32,758 bases of DNA from Pseudomonadota bacterium (GTDB taxonomy: Bacteria > Pseudomonadota > Gammaproteobacteria > Acidiferrobacterales > Acidiferrobacteraceae): contig JAKAXK010000016.1 in the NCBI GenBank assembly GCA_021827145.1, positions 1 to 32,758 of the forward strand, in the 5' to 3' direction. Made by a program: the position numbers and the translations under genes. The stretch's first letter is position 1. Every line of letters begins with the position of its first letter. Under the pieces are notes generated by a model. The model was not told the DNA's origin and ran no database searches. It saw only the letters and a program-made list of their open reading frames with translations. Shown piece after piece: positions 1 to 8,102 of the stretch.

Positions 1-412
1 GAGCCGTCCATGGCCAGGACAGGGTCATGCCGACGATGCCCAAGGCCTTGGAGACAAACAAGCCGCCCACGATAGGGGCGGCGAGCAAGGCCCCGAGATA
101 GCCCCCCATCATGGCCCAGCCACTCAACACCCCGGCCAAAGGGTGGAGGGTCCGACTGACAGAGACGAACAGCGATCCGGCGGCGGGGGCCTCGCGGGCG
201 AGTGTGGCCACCTGCGCGGCCACGAGAATCATGACCAGACCGACCACCAAGTAGACGGCCCAGGTCCAGAGACCACCTTGCGCGGCCACCAATGAGATCG
301 TCACCGTGGCCATAGCGGAGGGCGTGATATTCGCGACGGCCTGCCCCAGGATCTCGATGAAGGAGACGCGACCGGAGGCGAGACGCGGTGCTACTGAAGT
401 TCTATCGAGCAT
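1..412 (-). CDS. APC-family amino acid/polyamine permease, N-terminal part (runs off the window)
   Basis: The reverse strand encodes an open frame of 137 codons from ATG at 412-410 to the window edge, with no stop. The protein begins MLDRTSVAPRLASG. It has the organisation of the first three membrane segments of an APC-superfamily transporter: a first helix broken by a small-residue stretch (NITPSAMA), a second hydrophobic segment (WAVYLVVGLVMILVAA), then the helix 2-3 loop motif AREAPAAGSLF, matching the family pattern of Ala/Pro and Gly-Ser/Gly. A further segment rich in Gly, Trp and Met follows (LSGWAMMGGYLGALLA). The substrate cannot be told from this fragment. The gene is divergent from the deacetylase-like gene at 777. 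No good ribosome binding site precedes the ATG; a palindrome occupies that position instead. Confidence 0.75.
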   Translation of the reverse strand, partial: MLDRTSVAPRLASGRVSFIEILGQAVANITPSAMATVTISLVAAQGGLWTWAVYLVVGLVMILVAAQVATLAREAPAAGSLFVSVSRTLHPLAGVLSGWAMMGGYLGALLAAPIVGGLFVSKALGIVGMTLSWPWTA

Positions 413-776
413 AAGGCATTGTGCCGGGGATCGATCCCGGACACTAGGGTCCGCAAGAAAACCCCCACGTCGACCGTTTGCAGCGGGCCTGCGCCTGACC
501 TCGAGGCGAGCGACGCTGCGGACCGGTCGGGGAGAAGAGGGGTCCCAGCAAAACCTGCGCCCCTTACAAGATCAAGACATCTCAGACCTTAGACCCGCGC
601 CGGACCACAATGCGCGAAACGGAGGGGCCATGCAGGCACCCGGACCGCCCCTGCGAATGCCGGCGCAAACCTCTCAGGAACGAGCCTGGACGGCCATGGC
701 GCAGAGCATGGCGGGAATGATTGGGGTCCCGGGTCGACGCTTGTCGGGTACGGGCGCGTGGCGCACAGTGATCGGT
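413..776. other. Intergenic region between divergent permease and deacetylase genes
   Basis: About 360 bases separate the two divergent starts. The open frame of the deacetylase extends upstream through this stretch, but that translation is Arg/Pro-rich, resembles nothing and has no family signature. I see the palindrome at 421-444 but no convincing promoter pair, RNA gene or small protein gene. Confidence 0.5.
421..444. promoter_or_regulatory. Imperfect 24-bp palindrome just upstream of the permease start
   Basis: Positions 421-444 form an inverted repeat with 12-base arms (gtgccggggatc and gatcccggacac) that differ at two positions. It is centred on the 8-bp perfect core GATCGATC. It lies only 8 bases upstream of the permease ATG, where a ribosome binding site would be expected. 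A repressor operator or an mRNA hairpin are the obvious options; neither is proven. Confidence 0.35.
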
Positions 777-1724
777 ATGCGGCACGATGTGGTCCTCTAC
801 CAAGGCGAGGCACTGGGGCGTTACGGCTTCGGTGGCGGCCATCCGTTCGGCCCGGATCGGCTGTCAGCCTTTCTCGCGGAACTGGCGCGACAGGGCCTCG
901 ACCGCGCCGTCCGAACGGCGGTCCCGGTGGCCGCGACGGACGAGGCGCTGTTACGGTTCCACGACGCCGCCTATGTCCGGCGTGTGCGCCTCCAGTCGCT
1001 ATCGGGCGGCGGCTTTCTCGACCAGGGCGACACACCTGCCGTCCCCGGCCTCTTCGATGCCGCGTCTCATGTCGTGGGATCGGTGCTGGCGGGGGCGGCC
1101 CTCCTGCTGCAGGGGGAGGCATCGCGGGTCTTCGTGCCCATCGCAGGGCTCCATCACGCCAAGCGCGCGAGCGCGGCGGGTTTCTGCGTCTTCAACGACA
1201 TCGGGGTCTTGATCGAGAGCCTCAAACGCCAAGGGCTGACGCGGATCGCCTATGTGGATATCGACGCGCACCACGGCGACGGCGTTTATTATGATTTCGA
1301 GGATGACCCCTGTGTCGTGTGCGCCGACATCCACGAAGACGGCCGTTTCCTCTATCCCGGAACGGGGGCTCGCGAGGAACGCGGGCGGGATGCGGGTGCC
1401 GGGCGCAAGCTCAATATCCCGCTTGCACCCGGCGCCGGCGATCGGGAGTTTATGGCAGCCTTTGGTGAGGTGGAGGCGTTCGTGCGCGCTGCGCGCCCCG
1501 AGATCATTCTCCTCCAGGCCGGCGCCGACAGCATCGCCGGAGACCCGCTCGCGCATCTCGCCCTGACCCCCGAAGCCCATCGCCATGCCACAAAGCGCCT
1601 CTGCGCGCTCGCTGGCGAATATGCGCAAGGGCGGGTACTGGCCATGGGCGGCGGCGGATACAATCGCGACAATCTCGCAGCGACATGGACCGGGGTCGTG
1701 CGGGAACTGCTCGCCGACCGTTGA
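777..1724 (+). CDS. Histone deacetylase-fold (AcuC/acetylpolyamine amidohydrolase-like) zinc deacetylase
   Basis: A 315-residue protein of the arginase/deacetylase fold, which removes acyl groups from lysine side chains or polyamines. All catalytic elements are visible: paired histidines H126-H127 in GLHHAK, zinc ligands D163 and H165 in VDIDAHHGDG, the third zinc ligand D251 in QAGADS, and the transition-state tyrosine Y295 in GGGGYN. The start at 777 gives the N-terminus MRHDVVLYQGEALGRYGFGGGHPFGPDR, which matches how AcuC-type proteins begin (xxYxxxxxxYxxxxxHPxxPxR). The frame is open much further upstream, but that part has no family character. The ribosome binding site is weak. Whether it acts on acetyl-CoA synthetase (AcuC-like), polyamines or another substrate cannot be told; no acuA or acs gene is adjacent. 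Confidence 0.85.
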   Translation: MRHDVVLYQGEALGRYGFGGGHPFGPDRLSAFLAELARQGLDRAVRTAVPVAATDEALLRFHDAAYVRRVRLQSLSGGGFLDQGDTPAVPGLFDAASHVVGSVLAGAALLLQGEASRVFVPIAGLHHAKRASAAGFCVFNDIGVLIESLKRQGLTRIAYVDIDAHHGDGVYYDFEDDPCVVCADIHEDGRFLYPGTGAREERGRDAGAGRKLNIPLAPGAGDREFMAAFGEVEAFVRAARPEIILLQAGADSIAGDPLAHLALTPEAHRHATKRLCALAGEYAQGRVLAMGGGGYNRDNLAATWTGVVRELLADR

Positions 1725-1906
1725 GGATCGCGACTGCGCGGTAGGCGACGATCTCCGCGCCCGCCCTTGCACTTGCCGAGACAGACGGCGGGCGGGCACG
1801 CGCAAGCACGGCTCCCCAAACCAACTCGATTCGTCTTATGGGCGCGGACGCGCGTCACTCGACTCCGCGCTGGCGCTGCTCATCCCGCGCAAAACCGACA
1901 CAGTCC

Positions 1907-2266
1907 TCAAACTTGCGCCTTGAGCAAGGCCAGGAGCGTCTCCTTTACCGCCACGCGCTGGCTTTGCGGGAGCTCCATCCACAGGCGGGCGATGGCGACC
2001 GCCTCATCGCTCAAGGCCAGCTCCCCCTGATAGTGTTCGGACGGCTCGCGCACGGCGACTTCCACCGCCCCCTCGCCGAGCAGCAACCACTCGGCATTGA
2101 CCCCAAGGGCGCGGGCAATCTCGACCATACTCCGCGGCCTGCGGACATGACCGGCCTCGATGAATTGAATAGCCTGCGGACGAACCTTCACCCGCCTCGC
2201 GAGCTCGGATTGTGAGAGCCCCGCCCGCTCCCGGGCGTAGCGCAGCCGCTTGGCCAGTGTGTCCAT
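1907..2266 (-). CDS. XRE-family helix-turn-helix transcriptional regulator
   Basis: A 119-residue protein with a Cro/CI-type DNA-binding domain at about residues 4-60. The helix-turn-helix is recognisable in LSQSELARRVKVRPQAIQFI, followed by the typical ALGV..EWLL end of the domain. The rest (residues 65-119) is short and acidic, then helical (IARLWMELPQSQRVAVKETL); that helix resembles the tail of phage-type repressors that lack the LexA-like peptidase domain. It starts with ATG at 2266 with only a poor ribosome binding site. It is divergent from a second XRE gene at 2338, and the 71-base gap between them is a natural place for shared operators. The target genes are unknown. The region 1725-1906 downstream holds nothing I recognise. 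Confidence 0.8.
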   Translation of the reverse strand: MDTLAKRLRYARERAGLSQSELARRVKVRPQAIQFIEAGHVRRPRSMVEIARALGVNAEWLLLGEGAVEVAVREPSEHYQGELALSDEAVAIARLWMELPQSQRVAVKETLLALLKAQV

Positions 2267-2319
2267 GACGTGAGTCTACAAAAAGCCGCCGGACTGAGCC
2301 TTGCCAATGCCCTTGGCGC

Positions 2320-2325
2320 TACAAT
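2320..2325 (+). promoter_or_regulatory. Possible -10 element for the second XRE gene
   Basis: TACAAT lies 12 bases before the ATG at 2338, so a transcript would start at about 2332 and be almost leaderless. The candidate -35 TTGCCA at 2301-2306 is only 13 bases away, which is too close. A CCAA/TTGG inverted repeat (2305-2317) overlaps it and could be an operator. Tentative. Confidence 0.3.
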
Positions 2326-2337
2326 AGAATTGGTGGG

Positions 2338-2694
2338 ATGGCGCCCAGCGCTGAACGAGACTATCTTGCCGCCAACCTCAAGCGGGCCCGCCGGGCGCGT
2401 GGGCTTACGCAAGACGATGTCGCGGCCTTGAGTGGCGTCAACCGCGCCTATGTCAGCGATATGGAGCGTGGTAAGCGAAATATCGGGATCGACTGCGTAG
2501 GAAAGATTGCCGCTGCCCTCAACGTACCAGCCGCCTCTTTATTGCTACCGACCGTGAAGGCCCGGCCAGCGGGCGGGGCTCACCATGATCCGACCGCGCA
2601 TCCCGGACCGGGGCGCGCGGTGGCGCCCCACCCTAGCCCAGGACAGGACGCCGTCTCACCTTGTTGGGAACGACGACCCTCGCGCAGGCGCTGA
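2338..2694 (+). CDS. XRE-family helix-turn-helix regulator with Pro/Gly/His-rich tail
   Basis: A 118-residue protein. Residues 8-65 form a compact Cro/CI-type domain with the helix-turn-helix LTQDDVAALSGVNRAYVSDM, then ERGKRNIGIDCVGKIAAALNV, very typical of stand-alone XRE regulators. Residues 70-118 are rich in Pro, Gly, His, Ser and Arg, look disordered, and resemble no domain. The ATG directly follows GGTGGG, which is too close to act as a normal ribosome binding site, so a leaderless transcript is possible. It is convergent with hdrB: the two stop codons are 10 bases apart and lie in opposite arms of one hairpin. It is divergent from the XRE gene at 2266. A role in controlling the neighbouring sulfur-oxidation operon is conceivable but is only suggested by position. 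Confidence 0.75.
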   Translation: MAPSAERDYLAANLKRARRARGLTQDDVAALSGVNRAYVSDMERGKRNIGIDCVGKIAAALNVPAASLLLPTVKARPAGGAHHDPTAHPGPGRAVAPHPSPGQDAVSPCWERRPSRRR

Positions 2695-2711
2695 GCTGAA
2701 GCGATCAGCGC
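2688..2711. terminator. Hairpin between convergent XRE and hdrB genes, containing both stop codons
   Basis: Perfect 7-bp arms GCGCTGA (2688-2694) and TCAGCGC (2705-2711) flank a 10-base loop. The TGA of the XRE gene lies in the left arm, and the TGA of hdrB (reverse strand) in the right arm. There is no T-run on either side, so it is at best a non-canonical bidirectional terminator or an mRNA 3'-end stabiliser. Confidence 0.4.
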
Positions 2712-3619
2712 ACGCCCTTGGCGGCAATCTCCTCAAGCTTGCGCGCGCGAATGATCTGGCCATCGAGACCGGCGTCCTTCGCGCTTCCGCCGTAGGCGAC
2801 CGCCATGAGCTGGCTATAGTAGGTCACGGGCATATTGAACTTTGTCCCGTAGCGCTTATTGATCTGGCCCTGGTAGACCTCGACGTTCATCTGACAGACG
2901 GGGCAAGGCGTCACGATCATTTCGGCGCCATGATCGTAGGCCGATTCTATAATTTTCTTGATTTGCGCCTGACTCTTTTCCGGCTCCGAGAAGGCCAGCG
3001 CGCCGCCGCAGCATGTCACCTTCTGATCATATTTTTCGACAGGCTCGCCGCCTACGATCTCAACGAGCTTATCGAGATATTTTGGGTTCTCGAAGGATTC
3101 GCCTACGATCCCGAAGGGGCGATTCGTCTGACAGCCGACATAGCCCGCGAACTTGATACCCTCCAAAGATTTCACGACCGGCTTCTTGAGCTCGTCATAG
3201 CCCAGGTCCTCGATCAAGACCTCGACCATGTGCCGAACCTCTTGCTCCCCCTTGTATTGGAGGTTCATGCCGGCCTCGCGCAAGGCCTCGTTGGTCTCGG
3301 CCAGCAGGTCGCTGTCATGGGCAAGCCGGTCTTTGGTCTCCCGCGCCCCAAGCCAACAGGCGGCGCAGGTGGCCACCACATCCTGGCCCTTATTGACCTG
3401 TTCTGAGATCGCCAAGTTGCGCGCGTTCATTACGTGACGCGGCAGCTCACCCCCCTCGGCGTAACCGATCGAGGCCCCGCAGCAGTTCCAGTCCGGTATC
3501 TCGTTCAGCTGCACGTCGAGCTTCTTGCACATAGCCTCGACCGATACCATGTAATTGGATGCGGACGTCAGGCGTTCCGACGAACAGCCGGGGTAGAAGG
3601 AATATTCTTTTCTTGCCAT
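2705..3619 (-). CDS. hdrB: Heterodisulfide reductase subunit B-like protein (two CCG domains)
   Basis: A 304-residue soluble protein with two complete cysteine-rich CCG domains, the hallmark of HdrB. The first has C12, C46-C47, C85 and C88; the second has C163, C203-C204, C239 and C242. In methanogen HdrB each such set carries a non-cubane [4Fe-4S] cluster where disulfides are cleaved. Here the partner genes qmoA and qmoB imply a cytoplasmic electron-transfer complex of sulfur metabolism rather than methanogenesis. It is the last gene of the qmoA-qmoB-hdrC-hdrB operon, starting 11 bases after hdrC, with GAGGAG 7 bases before its ATG. In many organisms QmoC is a fusion of HdrC with a membrane cytochrome b; here the B-type subunit is separate and has no membrane segment. 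Confidence 0.9.
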   Translation of the reverse strand: MARKEYSFYPGCSSERLTSASNYMVSVEAMCKKLDVQLNEIPDWNCCGASIGYAEGGELPRHVMNARNLAISEQVNKGQDVVATCAACWLGARETKDRLAHDSDLLAETNEALREAGMNLQYKGEQEVRHMVEVLIEDLGYDELKKPVVKSLEGIKFAGYVGCQTNRPFGIVGESFENPKYLDKLVEIVGGEPVEKYDQKVTCCGGALAFSEPEKSQAQIKKIIESAYDHGAEMIVTPCPVCQMNVEVYQGQINKRYGTKFNMPVTYYSQLMAVAYGGSAKDAGLDGQIIRARKLEEIAAKGVR

Positions 3620-3630
3620 ATGGGGACTCC

Positions 3631-4254
3631 TCAGGCGGTAAAGCCTTTACGCCGATCCTCGATCTCTCGCGCCTTCTTCAGCATCTTGTGGATGCCCTTC
3701 TTGTCCTTACAGCCCTTGTGCGTCAAGAAACCGAAGGGGTTCAGGCGCTTGGCCTTCAGCATTCCAATCCCGATGTCCTTCATGGCCCAGGCCCGGGCAA
3801 TGCCCGTCTTGAAACCGTCCATGAAGTACAGACCCACGGACAGCTCGATCTCGTTCACGCGCCCAGACTTCGCGAGGTTGTTCCAGAATTTCTTGGCGAA
3901 ACGTCGCGTCGGGTTCATTTTTGGGGCCAGCCCTAGCCTGTGCGCGTAGTTGGCGAGCCCATGCATGATGTGCGTGATGGGCAGCTCGCGCGGGCAGCGC
4001 ACGATGCAGTTGTAGCAGGACGTGCACATCCACATGGACTCGCTCTTCAAGACTTCATCGCGCCGGCCGGCGCGGATCATCATGAATATCTCCTGCGGAG
4101 GATGCTCCCAGGCCGGGCCGAGGGGACAGGAACCCGAGCAGACGCCGCACTGCATACACATCTTGACCCACTGACCTTCCTCGACGTTCGCCTCGACCTC
4201 CTTCAGGAAATCGTTGCGGTACTGCTCCGCCATTGCCCTGTTGATATCGCCCAC
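3631..4254 (-). CDS. hdrC: Heterodisulfide reductase subunit C-like ferredoxin protein
   Basis: A 207-residue protein with two [4Fe-4S] binding motifs: C33-C36-C39-C43 (CMQCGVCSGSCP) and C77-C80-C83-C87 (CTSCYNCIVRCP). This is the HdrC arrangement, passing electrons between the flavoprotein subunits and HdrB. The C-terminal half (residues 95-207) is basic and soluble; there is no cytochrome b-like membrane domain, unlike QmoC. The start is a GTG at 4254-4252, supported by AGGAGG five bases upstream that overlaps the TAG stop of qmoB. An internal ATG at codon 8 has no such site. It sits between qmoB and hdrB with gaps of 9 and 11 bases, so the four genes are surely co-transcribed and translationally linked. 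Confidence 0.9.
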   Translation of the reverse strand: MGDINRAMAEQYRNDFLKEVEANVEEGQWVKMCMQCGVCSGSCPLGPAWEHPPQEIFMMIRAGRRDEVLKSESMWMCTSCYNCIVRCPRELPITHIMHGLANYAHRLGLAPKMNPTRRFAKKFWNNLAKSGRVNEIELSVGLYFMDGFKTGIARAWAMKDIGIGMLKAKRLNPFGFLTHKGCKDKKGIHKMLKKAREIEDRRKGFTA

Positions 4255-4263
4255 TGCTGCCTC

Positions 4264-6501
4264 CTAGAAGCCCTTGAACGGACTCATGCCGATTTCCTTG
4301 ATCTTGGCGGCGTAGTCGTTGATGAGCGCCGGGACCTTGCCTATGTCGGCGATGGCAACCTCGAGCGCCCGCACCCGATCTTTTTCCAGGTTCAGGTTTT
4401 TCAAAGTATCGTCGATCTTGCTCATGCGGTAACTCGCAAGCTCCGAGCCCTTCACGAAGTGGCACTGATACTCGTCACCATGCCGGCAGCCCATCAACAT
4501 GACGCCATCATAGCCACTATTCAAAGCATCGGTGATCCATATCATATTCACCGAACCCAAGCATCGGACCGGGACGGTACGGATAAAGGCGCTCGACGTA
4601 TGTCCCGCAACCCCGGCCATATCGAGCGCCGGATAGGCGTCGTTTTCACAAGCCAGCAAAAGGATGCGGGGCTTTTCGGAGAACTCGTCCGGCACGTCGA
4701 TGGCCTTGATCTGGGAACCGACACTATCGACGGAGTAGTTCTCGAAGGATATGACACGCACCGGGCATGCCCCCATGCATGTCCCGCAGCGGCGGCAGCG
4801 GCTTTCGTTGAACTGGGGATAGCGCTGCTCATCTTCATCGATGGCGCCAAACGGGCATTCGACCGTGCACCGCTTGCACTGCGTGCATCCCTCGCGCCGG
4901 AATGTGGGGAAACTCAAATCACCAGACCGCGGGTGAGCGGCGCGCCCAAGGCTGGCATTCTCGACGGCCTGAATGGCCTTCAACGCAGCCCCCGTGGCAT
5001 CCTCCACCGCCTGCGTGATATCCATCGGCCGACGCACGGGACCCGTGGCATAGATGCCGGTGCGGCGGGTCTCATAAGGAAAGCATATGAAATGCGAGTC
5101 GGTGAAACCGTATTTCAGCTGCGGAAGGTCGGGGCCTTGGCGGTAGGTGAGATTCAGTACTGACACGGCGTGCTCACTCGCCTTGGCGGGGTCCACATCC
5201 GCCGCGTCCGGCGGTATATCGATATTGACGCCCGAGTTTGGAACCAGCCCCGTGGCGAGGACCACGAGATCGACGCCCTGCATGGTCGCCGTCTTGTCGT
5301 CCAGGATCAGGTCATGGAAGCGGACGGTAGCCGAGCCGGAGCCGTCTTCATCGACCGACGCCACCGTGCCCTTGGTGAAGATCACCCCCTTCCTTTGGGC
5401 GCTCCGGTAGAAATCCTCTCCGTTGCCAGGCGTGCGCAGATCAGTATAGATGATGGCCGTGTCTATGCTGGGGTTTTGCTCCTTGAAATACATGGCCTGC
5501 TTCATGCTCGTATTGCAGCAATGGCCTGAGCAGTACTTGAGATGGGTGCCGGTCGCGTCGCGCTGACCCGCGCATTGAACGAAGACGACGCTCTTGATCT
5601 CCTTCCCGTCCGAGGGCCGCCGCATAGGCTCGCCCTGCGCCGCGGCCGCGCGCGCGAGATCCTCGAGGCCTGCTTGGTCGACGACATTCCGGCTCTTGCC
5701 ATAACCGAGCTCGGGGAGTTTGGTCGCATCGTAGGGGGTAAAGCCGCTCGCCATGACGATGGCGCCGACATTCTCGGTGGCGGTCTGGCCGCTCTCCGTT
5801 GTGATGTCGACACTGAAGCGCCCAGGGGCCCCACTCGTCCGCGTCGTCGTGGAATTGAGGTAGACCGTAATATGAGGATCCTGACTGACCGAGGCGACGA
5901 GCCCTTCGATGTCGGTGGCCTGGGGATCGGCGAACGGCTCCTGGTGCGGGACCCGCTTGTGGAGCTTGGCCATATAGCCGCCCAAGACACCCGTCTTCTC
6001 CACCAAGAGGACATCATAACCGGCGCGGGCCGCCTCGAGGGCCGCGGTCATACCGCTTATGCCGCCACCCACCACCAACACCCGCTTGTCGGTCCCATGT
6101 TCGGCGTTCGGGGTGGGCGCCACGATCTTTTTCGCCTCGGCGCAGCCCATGCGCACATAATCGGCTGCCATTTCCTGGGTAAGTTCGCGGGCCTCGTCCG
6201 TGGCGGGCTGCGCCCATATCACCTGCTCGCGCAGATTCACGCGCGAGATCGCGACGCCCTCGAAGCCAAAGGCCTCCGTCTTGGCGCGTCGCGAGCAAGC
6301 CGCTATGACAACCCTGTTCACGCCCTCGTCGATGTCCTTTTGGATCATCGCGACGCCCTGGCCATTACAGAGAAACTCGTGTTCGCGCACGACGTGCGCC
6401 TTGCCTTCCTTTTGCGCCACCAATGCCAAGGCCTTGGTGTCCAACCGTTCACCCAGACCGCAACCCTGGCACACATACGCGCCGATCTTCATGTCCGCCA
6501 T
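4264..6501 (-). CDS. qmoB: QmoB-like flavin/iron-sulfur oxidoreductase (HdrA with MvhD-like tail)
   Basis: A 745-residue protein, the usual QmoB size. Order of parts: an N-terminal CxxCG pair (C11, C14) and a domain of about 130 residues; an FAD-binding Rossmann motif GGGISG (145-150); the HdrA-type cysteine group C310, C324, C328, C329; two ferredoxin motifs C539-C542-C545-C549 and C569-C572-C575-C579; and a C-terminal MvhD/FlpD-like domain with C618, C647, C672 and C680. QmoB works with QmoA to exchange electrons between the quinone pool and APS reductase in sulfate reducers, or in reverse in sulfur oxidisers. The gene starts 3 bases after qmoA and ends 9 bases before hdrC. A second in-frame ATG at codon 4 is an alternative start. 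The flavin-based bifurcation seen in related HdrA proteins is possible but not shown. Confidence 0.88.
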   Translation of the reverse strand: MADMKIGAYVCQGCGLGERLDTKALALVAQKEGKAHVVREHEFLCNGQGVAMIQKDIDEGVNRVVIAACSRRAKTEAFGFEGVAISRVNLREQVIWAQPATDEARELTQEMAADYVRMGCAEAKKIVAPTPNAEHGTDKRVLVVGGGISGMTAALEAARAGYDVLLVEKTGVLGGYMAKLHKRVPHQEPFADPQATDIEGLVASVSQDPHITVYLNSTTTRTSGAPGRFSVDITTESGQTATENVGAIVMASGFTPYDATKLPELGYGKSRNVVDQAGLEDLARAAAAQGEPMRRPSDGKEIKSVVFVQCAGQRDATGTHLKYCSGHCCNTSMKQAMYFKEQNPSIDTAIIYTDLRTPGNGEDFYRSAQRKGVIFTKGTVASVDEDGSGSATVRFHDLILDDKTATMQGVDLVVLATGLVPNSGVNIDIPPDAADVDPAKASEHAVSVLNLTYRQGPDLPQLKYGFTDSHFICFPYETRRTGIYATGPVRRPMDITQAVEDATGAALKAIQAVENASLGRAAHPRSGDLSFPTFRREGCTQCKRCTVECPFGAIDEDEQRYPQFNESRCRRCGTCMGACPVRVISFENYSVDSVGSQIKAIDVPDEFSEKPRILLLACENDAYPALDMAGVAGHTSSAFIRTVPVRCLGSVNMIWITDALNSGYDGVMLMGCRHGDEYQCHFVKGSELASYRMSKIDDTLKNLNLEKDRVRALEVAIADIGKVPALINDYAAKIKEIGMSPFKGF

Positions 6502-6504
6502 ATC

Positions 6505-7788
6505 CTAACCCTCCGCCTTAGCGACGCGGTTCACCACCTGCACGGCGCGCAAGACACTTGCGGTGGCGCTCTGCACCGACCGGTTTACGTCGAGAGCGTT
6601 GGCCGCGCAACCGGCACCGAATATGCCGCCGTCGGTCGGGCCCAGCTCGATGAAGCCGCTCGCGTCGACCCGCACATCGGCGATCGACCGGACATCGACG
6701 CTCGGTTCCATGCCGACGGCCAAGACGCATAAGTCGTGGCGATTGTCGTAGCGATGGTAGCCCTCGGTATCCACGCCGTGCAGAATCACATCACCGGTCG
6801 CTTCGTCCTCTGTTATGTTGGCGACCTTCGATTTCAGGAAACGGACTCCAGGATCGGCTTGTACCTTCTGATAGAAATCCTCGAATCGGTCGATGGCACG
6901 AATATCGATGTAATAGATGGTCGACTGGGCCTCGTCGCCGAAGTGCTCGCGCATGTAGGTCGTCTGCTTCAGCGAGGCCATGCAACAGATACGGGAGCAG
7001 TGCGTGAGATGGTTGCGGTCGCGAGACCCCGCGCACTGGATGAAGGCCACGTTCTTGGCCTCCTTGCCGTCGGAGGGGCGCACGACACGGCCCGCCGTCG
7101 GCCCACGTGGATCCGACAGGCGCTCGAACTCGACGCTCGTAATGACATTGGCGAAACGGTCGTAGCCGTAAGGCTGAATCTTGGCAGCGTCATAAGGCCG
7201 CCAGCCTGTCGCCCAAACCACGGCGCCCGCGCTCAAGGTGATAGTCTCGGGTTTCATGTCGAGATCGATGGCGCCGTACTTGCACGCGGCCTTGGCCTTC
7301 TCGGCGTCGGCCGTGCCGAGAATCGAAGGATCGATCACATAGCGCTGGGGATATGCCATCAGCGAGGGTAGGTAGGCCGCCTTCATGCGGCTCAAGCCAT
7401 AATCGAAAGGGTTGGGGATCTCGGCAGATACCGCTTGGCCGCATTCACCGCAGGCCGTGCAGTTGTCGTTCACATAGCGCGGGTGGAGGGTCACTGACAG
7501 CTTGTAATCACCGGCATGTCCCTCGATCTTGCTGACCTCAGCCTGTGTCAGCACCTTGATACGCTTGTGGCCCCGTAAGCGACGGAGATTGATCTCCATG
7601 CCGCAGGTGGGGTGACACAATTTCGGGAAATACTTATATAGTTGACTGACGCGGCCCCCCAACGAAGGCGCCCGCTCGAGCAGGATGACGTTCTTACCGG
7701 TCTCAGCCGCCTCGACGGCAGCAGTCATGCCACTTATACCGCCGCCCACCACGACGATGGTCTCATGTGTTGCCACTACATCCGCCAT
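6505..7788 (-). CDS. qmoA: QmoA-like FAD/iron-sulfur oxidoreductase (HdrA family)
   Basis: A 427-residue HdrA-family flavoprotein. The dinucleotide-binding motif GGGISG is at residues 15-20. Cysteines C58 and C62 (KLCHPTCG), an inserted group C110, C113, C116 with C169 (the remains of, or a variant on, a ferredoxin motif), and the HdrA group C252, C264, C268, C269 follow. Length and layout match QmoA, the partner of QmoB. It is the first gene of the operon: GAGGAGG lies five bases before the ATG. The upstream 314 bases separate it from the divergent cbbQ. No apr or sat gene is present in the window, so the electron partner is not evident locally. QmoA is preferred over HdrA of the sHdr sulfur-oxidation cluster because a QmoB-type partner follows directly and the lipoate-binding protein genes of sHdr clusters are not next to it. 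Confidence 0.88.
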   Translation of the reverse strand: MADVVATHETIVVVGGGISGMTAAVEAAETGKNVILLERAPSLGGRVSQLYKYFPKLCHPTCGMEINLRRLRGHKRIKVLTQAEVSKIEGHAGDYKLSVTLHPRYVNDNCTACGECGQAVSAEIPNPFDYGLSRMKAAYLPSLMAYPQRYVIDPSILGTADAEKAKAACKYGAIDLDMKPETITLSAGAVVWATGWRPYDAAKIQPYGYDRFANVITSVEFERLSDPRGPTAGRVVRPSDGKEAKNVAFIQCAGSRDRNHLTHCSRICCMASLKQTTYMREHFGDEAQSTIYYIDIRAIDRFEDFYQKVQADPGVRFLKSKVANITEDEATGDVILHGVDTEGYHRYDNRHDLCVLAVGMEPSVDVRSIADVRVDASGFIELGPTDGGIFGAGCAANALDVNRSVQSATASVLRAVQVVNRVAKAEG

Positions 7789-8102
7789 TAAGCGACCTCC
7801 TCAGGGGTGCGTTCACCCAAAGCCAGCTGCGGCTCGCGCCGGTAGGGGACGTGCACTTTATACGCTCAAAAAGCCGGCAAAGGCCAGGACCCACGTTAGA
7901 AACTTTCTATGACGCCATTAAAAGAGGTGACGAGCGCCGTGACGACCGAGCACACTCCGGCGCAGGAAAGAGCCCACGGTCCCGCCAGGGTCGATGGCGT
8001 CGGCCATTGTGGAGAGACCGGGTGTACCCGTCAATCGCTTTTCGGAGATGCGGTAAATTTGGCATACTGAGATCATGTACGGGGCAAGCCCCGGAGGGAC
8101 AT
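7789..8102. other. Divergent control region between qmoA and cbbQ
   Basis: No gene is seen in these 314 bases. On the minus strand GAGGAGG serves qmoA, and TATAAA (7857-7862 on the plus strand reads tttata) is a possible -10 without a good -35. On the plus strand CATACT (8063-8068) is a weak -10 candidate for cbbQ. A CGGGT-GT-ACCCG inverted repeat lies at 8019-8030. The site could let sulfur oxidation and CO2 fixation genes be controlled together, but no regulator gene lies next to it. Confidence 0.35.

Noticed and set aside
421-444. T-arm of a tRNA gene
   Set aside because: The core lacks the TTCGA loop and no acceptor, D or anticodon stems surround it.
306-776. Upstream extension of the deacetylase reading frame
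   Set aside because: The translation is Arg/Pro-rich without family character; the AcuC-like N-terminus begins at 777.
2585-3406. Long plus-strand frames opposite hdrB, qmoB and qmoA
   Set aside because: They mirror the conserved minus-strand genes, whose cysteine motifs are unambiguous; the plus-strand translations show no family features.
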